64,000 bases of DNA, taken from positions 1 through 64,000 of the forward strand of contig NDFF03000226.1 in NCBI GenBank assembly GCA_002150815.3, written 5' to 3'. Positions 36,919 to 49,100 of the stretch are shown one piece after another. The translations under genes were made by a program, and so were the position numbers. Position 1 is the first letter of the stretch. Every line of letters starts with the position of its first letter. A model generated the notes under the pieces. It saw only the letters and a program-made list of their open reading frames with translations. It ran no database searches and was not told the origin of the DNA. Source of the DNA: Grammothele lineata. Lineage: Eukaryota > Basidiomycota > Agaricomycetes > Polyporales > Polyporaceae.

Positions 36919-39900
36919 TCAGGCGCTGGTGAACGCACCGAGACCCGCCGCCTGGACCTTGTCGGGGACGTCGCGGTTGAGGAGCTGGATGAGGGAGATA
37001 AGCTCCGCGCGGACCTCATCCCCGACCTGGTCCTGACCCGCCGTCGGATCGAGCACGTATGCGAAGACGTGCAGGAGCTTGTCGAGGTGTGGGTGGAGAA
37101 TCGCCGGCTGCGTCTGGAAGAGGTGGAAGATCGCACGGAAGACGGGACGGTTCTCGAGGAAGTCGTGGCGGAGCGGGAGAGCGCCGAGGAAGACGGGCAG
37201 GACCTGGTCGAGCGGGAGCGCTGCCGTGTTCTTGACAATCATTCGCGCGACGGCCCCGACGGCGTTGTCGCGCGCGTTGAACCGCGCAGAGGGCGCATCC
37301 TCGGGTACCTCGAACATCGGCCTCAGTGCGTTGAGGATTTGCAAGAACTGCGGCGACAGGTCGTGCTCGGAGTGCTCGATGAGCAACCCAGACGCGAACG
37401 CAGCGTTGCACTGGACCTCAGGCTCCTCATCGCTGAGCGCGCGGTAGAAGAGGTCCATGAGGGGCTGTGTCCAGGGGGTGATCGCGTTCTTCATGCCACC
37501 GATGATCTCCGACAGGCAACCGATAGCGGACGAACGGTCGCTGAGAGACCGGTTCTTTTTCTGTTGAAGGAACATAGTGAGCACATTGCGCCGTAGCGCG
37601 CACGCCTAGACACTCACATAGTACTTCATGATAAGAGGCGCGAACTTCTCGTAACCGCTTGCGAAGTCGGGGCCAAGCGCGGTAGCCAAGCTCGCGACGA
37701 GGTCGCCCGCCGACGAGATGAGGATAGAGTCATACTCAGCGGAGTCCTCGGGCGCATCCTCGGACTCGTCCTGGTCGGGGTCTTGTTGGCAGAGAGCCTT
37801 CTGTTCAAGGACCTGGACGGCGATGTTCGCGAACTGCTCCACGCGACCCTCCAAGAAAACCGGGCCGAGCTTGCTCGTGGTCTCCGCAAGACCGACGCAA
37901 AGGCTGGATACCACCTTCCTGTAGACCAGCGGCTCGTCAGCATTGCGTTTCGAATCTCAGTGCCAAACGAAAGACAGGAAGATCAGGGAACAGAAATCAT
38001 TTTAACGTCTCACGCGCTCGTATGGAGCATCGAAGTGAGCTGAGTTAATGTTTCATCGTGTCGCATTACACCAGACAATCCTGGCGTAAAGGGGAGAACG
38101 AAAAGGAACTTACTTGTTGTCCTCAGATTCGTACATCTCCACCAGCGCAGGGACGATGTGGGTCGTGAGCTCCTTGACCCGAGGGTCGAGGGGTGGAACG
38201 TTCTACGAAGAGGTCATAAGTTGAGCACCGTGTTATCGACGAAGTGCGATTCAAATACTCACTGCCAAACCAGGCGTCCACTCAGGCGGGTTACTGAGCT
38301 CGTAGAACGTCCGCACGATCTCAAGCAGCGAGTCCGTCGAGCTCTTGCGAATACCGTCGTAGTAGTGAGGGAGCTGAGCGACGAGCTCGAGCGTGCACGT
38401 CTCGATGTAGGGCATGAAGTGAACGCGCGTAGAAGCAAAGATCGTGCCGATGGTATCTGCGGCGATCTCCTTCTCGATGCAGATCGTGCTGTTGACGTCG
38501 AGGAGCTTGTCAATGTCGACGCCGTCGTCGTCCTCTACGTTGATGTTATCGTCGGTAACCGAGATCGCGCTCGACGGCGTGAGGCCGGACGCAAAGCTCG
38601 CGGCGACGTCAGGGTTCGTGACTATACAACGGGATGAGCGGGGGCTCGAGGAATGCGTAGGAAAACGGACTTACCAGTCGCCTTCTCGTCTTCCCCGATC
38701 TCGACCTGCTGGAGGCTCGCGATGAGCGCGGGGACGACGTTGGGCAGATAAGGCGCGAACTCGTCGCCGAAGACGCGCGACATGACGCCGAAGAAGAGGA
38801 AGCTGCACTCCTTGAGGCGTGCGCTGCCGAGCTCGATGCCCTGGAACGCCTGCTGCATCATGTCCGCAAAGTACGGACGGAACACATCCTTTCCGACCGC
38901 CTCGGCGAAGGTGCCGACGGCGTCCATGGTGATACCGCGGAGCTCCTGCTCCTCGCCCTCGCCGGTGAGAACGAGGAAGTGCTTGAAGCGGTCCATCGTG
39001 GGCTGGAAGTAGGGCATGAACTTCTCTTTGGACGCGTGCGCTGCGCTGCCGATGGCACCGATGACGACCGACTTGACAGAGATAGGAGCCGAGTCGAGGA
39101 GACCGACGAGGCGCTCCATGATGAGGTTGAGGTACTGGTCGATGACGTCGTGCATGATCTCGAGAAGGGCGTCGAGCGCGGTACACGCGTTGCGCTGAGT
39201 GACAGGGTCGTTGACGAGCTGCATCATCGTCGGAACGAGGACGGCGTGCTTCGCCGCACACTCCTCCTCAAGCCACTCGCAGAGGCAGCTGACGGCGACA
39301 CAGCTGGCCTTACGGACCGTCGCGTCGCCATCCTGGAGGCCGGCCTCGATGATCGGCCACACCTGGGACATAAGGGGCGTCATGAACTCGCTGCAGCCCT
39401 CCACGGAAACGCCCAGGGCGAGCATCGCTCCACGACGCTGAGCAGCGTTTGGCGAAGAGAAGTACTGCTGGATGAGGTCACGAAGCGCGGGGAAGACCTG
39501 GTTCGGGGGAAGACTCGTGGCGAGAGTGTCGACGATGCGGAGGGCCGACCGAGAAGGAGCATCGTCGTCGATGTCTTCAGGCTCCTCCTCAGTGGTCACG
39601 GGCATGAGCCCTTGAAGAATGGCGGGGGCAAGGCCATGAGACTGAACCTTGGACTTTTTACTAATTGCGCGGAACCATGAGCTCGTGTTGTGCGAATGAG
39701 AGAATCTCACTTACTATTGGACCGTCCAGTTGAGAGCGTTCAGGGAGAGAACACGAAGCTCGGAGTCGTAGTTGGTGTTGGCACCACAGCGAAGAAGGAA
39801 CTCAGCGAGTTGGGGGATGTGTTGACCGAGCAAGGGGATTTCCTACATGAAGTATGAGTGCGGTGCTCGAGTCGATCGAGAGATAGAGCACGCTTACGAG

Positions 39901-41278
39901 AATAAGGAGGGTCTCGAGGACGTCGAACAACTGGCGCGCGCCGGCCTCGTTGCCGGCCTCCACAGACTGGCCAATGACGTTAATCATGGCGGGCAGGAGA
40001 TTTTGGAATGATTTCTTGTGAAAGGGCTCGCTGAGTTCAAATGGAATGGTAAACGTGCATGTGTACTCACGATGTCGGCTTTATCGTCCGCGTCAACATA
40101 CTGGGCAATGACGCCAAGAGCCCGGACGGTCGTTATTCGCACCTCGGCGCTCTCCGGGTCGTTGAGCAAACTCTCGAAGAGCTTGAAGAAATTTTGAAGT
40201 TGCGACTCGAAACCCTCGACGATGTTCTCCAAGACAGTGTAGAGGATGAAGATGCCGACTTCGCGGTGAACAGCCTGCTGTGACACGCAGGTTTGTTGGA
40301 GGAAAGGGAGGAGAGTGGGCCAGTGGCCGAGGGGCATCTCTACGGACGCAAGGGCAGCAATGACGCGCGCGGTAGAATGGCGGACAAGTTTACTGGGAAT
40401 GCAAAAGTTCGAATGGCGCCCACTGCTGTAGCTCACGACTACTCACTTCGACTCGGCGAGCACGAGCTCGGGGAGCTTGCCCTTGATCTGCTCTCGCTGT
40501 GCTGCATCGACCTGAAGCCATAGATCCCCACTGTTTGATGCAACGCGCTTCCGGAGTTCGACTGCAGCAAGTTGTCGTACCTTCGTAGAGAACGTTAGTC
40601 ACGGATGTTGAAGAGATGGACAGAGAAGGTGACGCGGAACGACAGCCGCCATGGCAGTGAGCGCAGTCCGCGGGATATTCGCACTGACTGGAGGGTCGGA
40701 ACGTCGTCCACCGGACAGAACGGGATGTTACTCCCATATCACTGCCATCATGGTGGATCAAAGTCCGATGAGGGCTTATGAACCCACTCATGACGATCTC
40801 GAAGATGGACAGACCCTTCCAGGGACGATACTCATTTCTTCTGGACGGTGTATGCGCGACAAGTCACGGCAACGTGATAACGGAGTGACAAAAATGGGAC
40901 GAGATTGTTGTGAAAGCGTCTCGCGAATGCATTATAGAGACAAGGATGAAGAGACAAAGGATAGACTCGGGTGAATGCTTACCGGTTCCTCGGGAGCACT
41001 GGCGATAATGCTTGCGAGCGCAGGGATGCACTGCGGGTTCTTGTAGAACTCGCGGTTCAGCTGAGACGTCGCCTGTAGTACATTTCGTGCGTCAGAGTCG
41101 TAGAATAGACCGATCGAGAAAGCCGATTGCTTACCGCCTTGAGTTGAACGGTATCATTGGAGGTAGACTGGACGAGGAGCGCGTGCAGGCTCTGCACGAA
41201 GGCGGGCTGTAATCGCGCGATCAAAACGCGTATCCTGGTACTACATTCGCAGTAGGACGTACATCCATGGCTGCGAAG
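36919..41278 (-). CDS. Importin-4/Kap123-type karyopherin beta
   Basis: A large HEAT-repeat nuclear import receptor. Family members of this type carry ribosomal proteins and histones H3/H4 through the pore with RanGTP. The start is inferred from a tiny first exon, ATG-GAT (41273-41278), which splices to CCC-GCC-TTC to give MDPAFVQSLHALLVQS. The conserved QLNREFYKNPQCIPALA, LWLQVDAAQREQIKGKLPEL and HSTARVIAALASVEMP follow, then EDIDDDAPSRSALRIVDTLA and many HEAT repeats. The C-terminus ends GLGAFTSA at 36919-36921. About a dozen exons join cleanly. Open plus-strand frames across 36913-39680 are shadows of its biased codon use. It is the only clear housekeeping protein gene in the window. Confidence 0.9.
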
Positions 41279-42383
41279 ACCAGGGAGGGCGAGGAAGGGA
41301 GGGAGGAGGAAGGGGAACTCGGCAGAGATGGGTTTTGAGAGCGAGCGCTCGCCGCACTTTTTCAAAAATTTGGCGATGATCGTCAGTATCTCGTCCACGT
41401 GCTTATCAGCATCGCTGCTCCTCCCCAATCAGGCAGGTCTACTCTCGTCTCGCCACTGGTGGCAACTCCGACTCTACTCACTCGCCGCTCGCCCTTGTTT
41501 CAGTCCCACCTTTCTACCCGCCCACCGATGTCCCCTGACATGAGTCATGCTCACGTCTTGTATTGCGACACGCTCGACCTCAAATTTCTTGATCCAGACT
41601 TTCCCTGACCGGGCCTTGGTGGGCGACCGGTGACGGCGTCTTGCCACTCCCATTGTCCTTCAGCACTCCACTACCGCCTAAGATACGTTTCAGTAGCGCA
41701 CCGACAGCACCGAAATGGGCCATCGAGTACCAAGGGTGTACTCGTTTGTGCCTTCTCAGCTCGCGTCTATGACTGGGCTAGGTTGACATCGTCGCCTCGG
41801 CTTCCGGTAGCCAACGGAACAAAACCGGTGTACTCTGTGAATACCTCACCTGTCGCCCCCAGTTTACATCCCCGTATTCTAATTTCATCGGATACTGGCA
41901 GTCTCTCTTATCTTTATCTCGCCTCAGATCGACAAAGGATAGTGCTTCTGGTACGTATGTGTCTACTATCCCATCCCCGTTTCACATTGCTTTGTCTTTC
42001 TTCCACTCGTCGTCAGTATGATCTTGACGCTCTCAAGTTGATATCCGTTCCCATCCTGTGCCTGTCTGCGTATAAGCTCCGGTCTTTTCCATATAATGCC
42101 TCGGCGTTCTCTTGAATGACCGTCGCCCATGCTCGCGACTCAAAGGTCCGAGGCAGTTCACTGACGGGCCACACTTAGCGCCGATGGACGCTGCTAGCTT
42201 TGTCTCCACCGGCCCTCCCTGTCGTCTATAAAATCGCTCGACACGCGATTCGTCCAGTTCGAGTGCTGCGCTTCTATACCCGCTGTGGCTCTCAAGATCT
42301 CATCGCTGCTCATCGTAAAGCGACATCGGACGAACACCGCGACACCGCGCCCTCCCCCTCAATCAAGCAGTACCCCGCGCGCA
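41279..42383. promoter_or_regulatory. Divergent promoter region, importin and small hypothetical gene
   Basis: 1.1 kb, pyrimidine-rich on the plus strand, with many tctc/cttc runs as in fungal leader regions. A 161-codon frame (41630-42115 +) lacks motifs and is probably chance in this low-purine sequence. Confidence 0.4.
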
Positions 42384-42890
42384 ATGCACCCCTTCCCTCC
42401 TATGCCAGCTACGCTCGACCCCCGCGCGTATCACGAAATGGCTTGGGCGCACACAGGCGCGCTCTCCCGCCCACACTCCACGCGCACTGCCCTCTCGGCT
42501 TCTTCGCGCCATAGTCCTGCGGGGTCGCGCAACGGCTCGATGGGCTCCTACGACGACTTCGGCATTCGCACCCGCAGGCGTACTGCCTCGAGCGCGCACG
42601 GAGGATCGTTGCTCAGTCACTCCTCGACGAGGTGCGTTGTTGAATCCATCCAGTCGGGCGTGTACATAATTTCCTGATCTCGAGCACACGCACATAGCAG
42701 ATGGCCGCCTTCATACCACGGGTCTCAGCGTAGCCGGCGCAAGCTTAGCCAGCGATTTCGTCGCGCACTCGTGGGGTTGTGGAAGCGACTAACGGGGGCG
42801 CTGCGTAAAGAGGCTTCGGACGTCGACTCTCAGACTTCAACGGGTTTCGTGATGGTACGGTTCGCGACGCCCAACATGTCTGGTCGGTGA
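42384..42890 (+). CDS. Small basic hypothetical protein, two exons
   Basis: Exon 1 (42384-42631) starts MHPFPPMPATLDPRAYHEMAW and ends in the Ser-rich SLLSHSST. A GT-AG intron (gtgcgt...atagcag) leads to exon 2 (42701-42890), RWPPSYHGSQRSRRKLSQRF, then ALVGLWKRLTGAL, ending FATPNMSGR. The 145-residue product is rich in Ser and Arg, has no signal peptide, and has a basic region followed by a short amphipathic stretch. I do not recognise a family. The call rests on one intron that keeps frame and on coding-like sequence either side. The stop is 51 bases before tRNA-Gln. A further upstream in-frame Met at 42285 is possible. Confidence 0.55.
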
Positions 42891-42941
42891 GGAGGCAGAA
42901 CAGTAGAACACCTGTATATGCAAGAAAATATACCTCTTTAT

Positions 42942-43020
42942 GGCGCTATAGTGTAGTGGTTATCACTTGGGATTCTGACTATAAATTCCCAAAACCCAGG
43001 TTCGAGCCCTGGTAGCGCCT
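42942..43020 (+). tRNA. tRNA-Gln(CUG) with a 7-nt intron
   Basis: The acceptor GGCGCTA pairs with TAGCGCC. The D arm is TAGTGTAGTGGTTATCA, and the anticodon stem TGGGA pairs with TCCCA. The loop reads TT-CTG-A, then seven extra bases (ctataaa), then T, so the anticodon is CUG with a very short intron after position 37. The T arm CCAGG-TTCGAGC-CCTGG is canonical. The mature length is 72 nt. Confidence 0.93.
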
Positions 43021-44505
43021 GGAGTCTTCTTTTTCTGCCCTTAAACATCCAGCCAGCACGCGCAGTTCCTTCTTCAACTTCTTACATGACCAGAATGTTT
43101 TGCCTCCCTCGCTACCTCAGTCACTAATAATACTTGAGGTTTTTATAGCTGCTTGTACTGAATTGCGATGTGGTGAGCTTTCAGCCGATGTGCTCAATGT
43201 GCCCTGCGGTTTTTTCAGGCACCTCCCTTGCTCGGTGGATGACCGTAGTCTCCCGAAGACCTCATCAATCGCGATGGCTATGGCACCTCCGAAATGTGGC
43301 GTACAGAAGAGGCGTCGCCCGTTGTGTTGGGATCGCGCGGAGTGTTCGAGCCCGAGGAGATGGTAGCAACCATCGTCCTGGTCCTTTGCAGGTCAACCCG
43401 CCCGCCGGGGTCCGGGCGGAGGAGGCGTTACCATGGATCCGGGCTCAGCATACGGGGAGACTCTGATGCAGAGACTCAGAGATTAGAGTCGACGGCTGTC
43501 ACTCCCTTTCGGGATCCTTCGAGAGGTACGTAACTACTTGGGGATTCTTCGAGAGGCACGCCGCGTCGTCTTGCGACGCCTCGGTTCGGAACACCGTGTC
43601 CCGCGCGTGTTGGGCCGCACGCGCATCGTGCCCGGCCTCCAGCAGCTCCAGCCCGTTACTTCCGCCCGAGCAGTGCCATCGTCCAGTGTCTATCTCGCTC
43701 TGCGGCGGCGACAGCAACGAGTCCGCGCATCAACCATGGCCGCCGCCGCGCCGCGCCCGCGTGATCCCGTTCACGCAGGGGGCCCGGAGCAGGCGCGATG
43801 GAGGAATTCGTCTGAACAGATGGATCATGGCGAGCGGGCAGCCGGATCCGCGCGTCGGCAAGGGGCAGAACGAGGGCACCGTTGCGTTGAAGGCCGCACG
43901 GCAAGGCTGCCCGCTACTGCGTGCCGGCCCGGCACCTGCGCGGTAGTGGCGTCGTCGTGCCGACGTCCGTGAACTCTTGTTGTCTTCCGTCTGTCTCTTT
44001 TCCGTCTCCTCTCCATCGGGCGAGCTCACATGGCATGGCTCTGTGACCGTCTTCTTGTCGACAGGTCGGTGCGGGACAGCACTTTGCCTGTGCGAGCGGC
44101 CTCCTTGATCTCTGATCACAGCGCGCGCCCAGTTTCAAAGGCGTTTAGTCACTCGACTGCAGATATGTTTTACCCGAGATGTTGCTGAGATACAACCACA
44201 GATCAGCTTTCCAGAACGATCAAACGCGTACTGGGCCTGGTCCTCCCAGCGAGGGCCGGCAGCCGGCAATCTTGGCTCGAGGCTTGGCCTTGCTGCATAA
44301 AAGCCTCGGATGGGCGTCGACTCATCCCCCAAGTTCCTACCACAGGTTCTGGTAGCTGGCCCTTCCCCGCCCTCGGATTTCTCGTCCTTTTCGGTGTATT
44401 CTTCTACTCTCCCCCGGCCGGGCCGTCAACTAGCGCAGATCTTCTCTCGACTTTCCCTCTGCCGCCGCAGCCCTTCGTTTTCGATCTTATAGCTATCTAT
44501 CCGTC
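43021..44505. other. Intergenic, tRNA-Gln to Egh16-like gene
   Basis: 1.5 kb. 43500-44120 is GC-rich with long overlapping frames on both strands (for example 43538-43972 +, 43730-44119 -), none with a family motif. The last 200 bases are a pyrimidine-rich leader for the next gene (tctcgactttccctctgcc), typical of a well-expressed fungal gene. Confidence 0.4.
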
Positions 44506-46197
44506 ATGTTCAAGCAGCTCGCGCTCATTTCCTCCCTCGCGGTTTCATCCGCTTACGGCCACGCCTTCATCAACTCCGTCCAGGGTGCTAACGGGGTTAG
44601 CGCCGTCGGCCTCGGTGTCACGTTCAACGGCGAGGTTCCTCGCAATGGCACCACCGAGCAGCCCTTCCAGCTCGACACTCCTGTCCTGAAGGACACTACC
44701 ACCGGTGAGTAATTTCGCCATCTCAATACATTCTGTGCCTGACAGTATTACAGACCCCTGCGGTGCCACTCTCCTCGCCGGCTCCGTCGACATCGCCACC
44801 TCGATGGCCACTGTCGCGAAGGCATTCGGCGGTGTCCCGACCGTTCCCGCCAACGGTACCCTCACCATGGGTGTCCACCAGGTCAACGCCGACGGTGGAG
44901 GACCCTTCACTGCTGAGATCAACACCGACGCGACCGGCAAGTCGTGGTCTGTGATTGACGTTCTCGTGCAGCCCCCCGGTGTGAACGGTGTTCTCCAGTG
45001 AGTAATTGTTTGACGTCGCTTTCCCGGGGGGTCAGGGACTAACTATGCGATTCTAGCAACGGCCCCGCCGACTCGTTCATCACCGTTCAGCTCCCCAACA
45101 GCGCTACCTGCACGGGTGGCACTGATGGCTCGACCTGCTTGATCCGTCTCAACAACGGTGGTGTCAGCTCGTCCCTCGCGAACGGTGCTGGTCCTTTCGG
45201 CGGTTGTGTTGCCGTGTCTCGTACGTGGTATTGTCATGTACGGCGCTCTTTCTCTGTTGACGAGTTCGTCCCACAGAGGCCGCCACTTCCACCGCTTCCA
45301 ACAGCACCGGCACCGCTACGGGCAAGACCACCAAGACGAACAAGGCGGGCAAGGCCGCCGCTGCGAAGGCTGCCGCGGCTAAGGCTGCTGCAGCGAAGGC
45401 TGGTCAGGCCAAGGCCGCGATGAACGGCCGTCAGCTCCTCGGCCGCCACTTCTACCGGTCCATGGCTGAGCGCCGCGAGGCTGTTGACGCCATGGTCGAG
45501 AAGCGTCTTGTCGACCACGTCGAGCGCGAGCTCACCCCTCTCATGGAGAAGCGCGAGGTCCTCGAGCGTGAGATCCTCGAGAAACGCCAGATCCTCACCG
45601 CCCAGCTCCTCGACGAGCTCTCGACCGTGACCGGCACCGCCATCGACATCCCCATCGACCGCCTCGCGGGCTTCGACGACGCGTCGGCCACCGGCGGTAA
45701 CTCGACTGCCCCCGCCAAGGGCGCTCTCCTCACCCAACAGCAGGCCGTCGACCTCAAGAAGGCCGTCCAGCTCGCGATCGCGCAGGCGACCAAGCTCCTC
45801 TCGGACTCGCAGGTCGACGCGGGCCAGTTCGGCCAGAGCTCCAACATCACCGACGCCGCCAACGCCAAGTCCAACGAGGACCAGGCCGCCGGCACGACCT
45901 CTATCAACGCCGGTAACGCTGGTGTCGGCTTCTTCAACACCGCCAGCGTCGACTCGCTCCTCGGCCAGCGTAAGTATTCGTCATCCGACTCTTGACCGGG
46001 ATCGAGGCGCTGATGCGTATTACTCTCTAGTCGCGACCGCCACCCAGGCGCTCACCGCTGACGCGACCGCGACCGCTACCGACTCTGCGGCGGCTGCTGC
46101 CACCACCACGGCGGCTACCACCCGCAAGGGCCACAAGGGCAAGGGCAAGGCCGCTGCTGCCGCGGCGAACCGCATGGTCCGCTTCTACCGCGACTAA
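44506..46197 (+). CDS. Secreted Egh16-like (Gas1-type) protein
   Basis: Five exons (44506-44704, 44754-44997, 45057-45220, 45277-45969, 46031-46197) encode 488 residues. MFKQLALISSLAVSSAYG is a signal peptide whose expected cleavage leaves His as residue 1 of the mature protein, HAFINSVQG. The Egh16-like core follows: DPCGATLLAG, FGGVPTVPANGTL, GPFTAEI, and a Cys pair in ATCTGG and STCLIRL. After an Ala/Lys-rich hinge, a charged helical region (EREILEKRQIL) and a low-complexity tail (ATATDSAAAAATTT, KGHKGKGK) end at RFYRD. Family members are linked to host penetration and appressorium-stage expression in pathogens and are common in saprotrophs. Strong codon bias and the clean leader suggest high expression. 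The long C-terminal extension is larger than the core needs. Confidence 0.82.
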
Positions 46198-49100
46198 GCG
46201 GCGTTCTCCGTTGCCATTGCTTGTTGTTGTTCTTGTCGGAATACATAGCTACTCTTCTTGCACTCTTTCATCCGATCGTCCCCCATCCTCCCCCCATTGC
46301 CGCGCATCCGGGTTAGCTCGTTCGTTCTTTTGATTTCAAAACTTCACGTCGATTTGCTGCCTGTATGTGCATAGCTGGGTATTGAAGAATACAGGACGAC
46401 TGGGAAGGCCGAAGCCCAGACTTCAAACATCTTGTGTGCTTAGAGTGCTCCAACGTTGTCAGAGGACGAATCGACGCTGTTGTTCCGTCAAAAGGGCTTG
46501 CTGTTGAATCTCAGTAAGTTCAAGCATAGCCGCATGGCGAGCGGCGGCGAAAGCGTCGTTCCCTATGTTCTGTCGGTTTTGATCAAGGGAATTCCTGATG
46601 CGCGTTGCCATTCAAGGAATGCCGAGACCGCTCGGGGAGGGCCCAAGCCCCGTCCAGACGGGCCCACGGCCTCTGAATTCGTCCGCAATGTCTATGTATA
46701 CGCCGCCCATGATTGACCTGACGATGCTGCTGCGCCCGCCCTGTGCCCGTTCATGCAATGCATCGTCCTGGGCGACTCGATGCCATCCACTGTCGACGGA
46801 TCTTGCCCAGCTTGTCTGCGCCACGCGAGACGGGTCCGACGAATCCGCATGCATCACTTGGCATAAATTTTGGCTGACAATTAATATTGCGCCTTCCGGT
46901 CCGATGCACCGCGCATAGCGACGCTCACGCGGCGTAGCGCTTCTTAGGAGGTAGGCGTGTTGGACGATCCAGAAGGGGCAGCCTGCTCGCAGCATGCCAT
47001 CAAGACTGCGTCACGGGTGCGACCATCGATGTCCTTGATGAATGCGGACTCGGCACTGCGCAGCGATGCGATTCGAGGAAGTCGAAGAACCCCTGGAAGA
47101 ACCTGAGCAGCTCTGCCTACCGACGCGGTATGCATTCCGGATCACACCGTCGCGGTAGCATCCACACCCACGCGGGCGGGAAGAGATCTGGTACCGGATC
47201 GACTCGTCCTGAACAGTGGAACCGCTGCCAGCGCCCGATGCGGCCCTATGACAGGCCGCATCGGCTCCGAGGATCTGGCTATCATAGGCTGACCGTGGAC
47301 ACCGCGGCGCAGTGTAAGTCCCCCACAACTTGGTAAGCCGCAATGTGCGGATATGTACCAGACGGACGGACGGCTGAGAATGAATCATCTCAAGTAGATG
47401 TACGTACTCACTCCCAGCGTAGACCGACGATCAGCACGTACCGGATACGGCATTCATGCGCAGCGTAGCAGTTATATATACGGTCGTCGCGCTGAGGAGG
47501 CAGGGATGTGAGCAACGATGCGAAAACGGCGCACCGGTGCTTACATGGTGCACTATAGGCGGCATACTGTCCAACCGTGTTACTGCCGAATGCACGGCCA
47601 ACACTTGCATCCTGCGCGGTTGGCGCGGCGGAGGCCTGCTGACCACGAAGATGAATGCCAAGGACCTCGAGCTTTATATTTGATCAGAGAAGTGTATGTT
47701 GGCTTCAGCCCATGACGCCATAGCTCTAGTCTGCATCAATTCGAGGGGGTAATACCGTAGGTCGCCATTCGGAGTTTGTCAGCAGGAATTTTGATCTCCG
47801 ACGACGCGTCAAGATCTCGACGCGCGACGCGTCTCGCTAAACGCCCAGCGGACAAGCCGCGCCTTGACTCTGTCACCCTCATGAGAAGAACGAGACCTCG
47901 ACCAGATAGAAGGATAACAATGGTGAAATGCACACAAGTAGTAGCATCTCCGTTTGACACAAGATAGCGAATGGTAAGGATCTCATATTACTCGCAAACT
48001 CCACCTCGTGCCTTACCAAGAGGCTGACTCGGAGTGCGTACTAGGTATTCCCGCAGGCGATCAACGTCAACAGCTCCACGCAGTACATCGTGGGGAATAG
48101 GGGCGCAAAACATAAAGATATCGGACAACATAAAGATATCGGACTCGGAGTGAGTGGGGTAAAGGCGAGTTACACAGCGCGGGAGGAGGTCGGGCTTGCC
48201 CGCCTGCGCAAACGTCCACTGGCAGCTGTGACGCGCCTCTTCGACAGACGGTCAATAGAGCCTCATTGGCTGTCCACGGAACGCCGTGCAGGACACAACA
48301 TTTCCATCCCAAGCTGCATTGAAGGATGCCGATGGCCGAGACCTACACAACCCCGATCAACCAGCGGAAGACAAGTCCTCCTATCATCATGATGTAGCTC
48401 TTCGCAGTCACTGACGGGTAAGTGCTCGTGTATTTTCTCATGCAAGCGGCGAGCTGAATTAAAGCATCACTGTCAGAAGTGTACTATCTATAGTCACATT
48501 CGAGACATGCAAAGATGAAGAGGCTCGAACACGAGACCGGCCGCGAAGGGCCACTAAGACGGACTAGAACACTGGGCTGCATCGTTGATGTATTTCCAAC
48601 TGTGTATGTCAGCTTGTTCTCTACACAGTCACTACACCGCGCCGCACTCATGATCGCGACGTCACCATTACCGTCGGCGACGCGCCCGCGACTGCGATTT
48701 CGAGTCTCGACCGGCGAACCAACCGCGACTGTCCGACCCACGACCAACCTTGGCCTCGATGGCCCCCCGAGGACGATCGCGAGCACTCAAAACCTGTCCC
48801 GGCCGAGCTGCAACCGACTCCCAACGCCGCGCGAGGGTGCTCATAGTCGTACCGCACTCAATACCGCCCGACGCATCCCCTAGTAATAGCGCACCCGGAG
48901 TACGCCGTACCGAGTCTCTGCGGCTTCCGCTCACGCCCCTTCTGGCTACGTCTATATCTCTTTTTCTATGCGTTCTGCTCTATTCACAACGCCTCTTACC
49001 TTAGGTTTACTATACATACTCGTACCGTAGTGGCGCCGCGAGCCGCACCCGCGTACCCGAAAGTTCGATAGTACAGCCACCTTCTTCTCATCGCATCGAT

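Noticed and set aside
36913..39680. Long plus-strand open frames (227, 159 and 233 codons) inside the importin gene
   Set aside because: They are antisense to conserved importin exons and owe their length to GC-biased codon use.
41630..42115. 161-codon plus-strand frame
   Set aside because: No motif or supporting splice structure; it lies in a pyrimidine-rich promoter/leader region where stops are rare.
43538..44119. GC-rich overlapping frames on both strands
   Set aside because: Composition explains the open frames; no recognisable domain or leader.
48105..48150. Repeated acataaagatatcgga as a CRISPR-like array
   Set aside because: Only two near-tandem copies without spacers, in a eukaryotic genome; simple local duplication.
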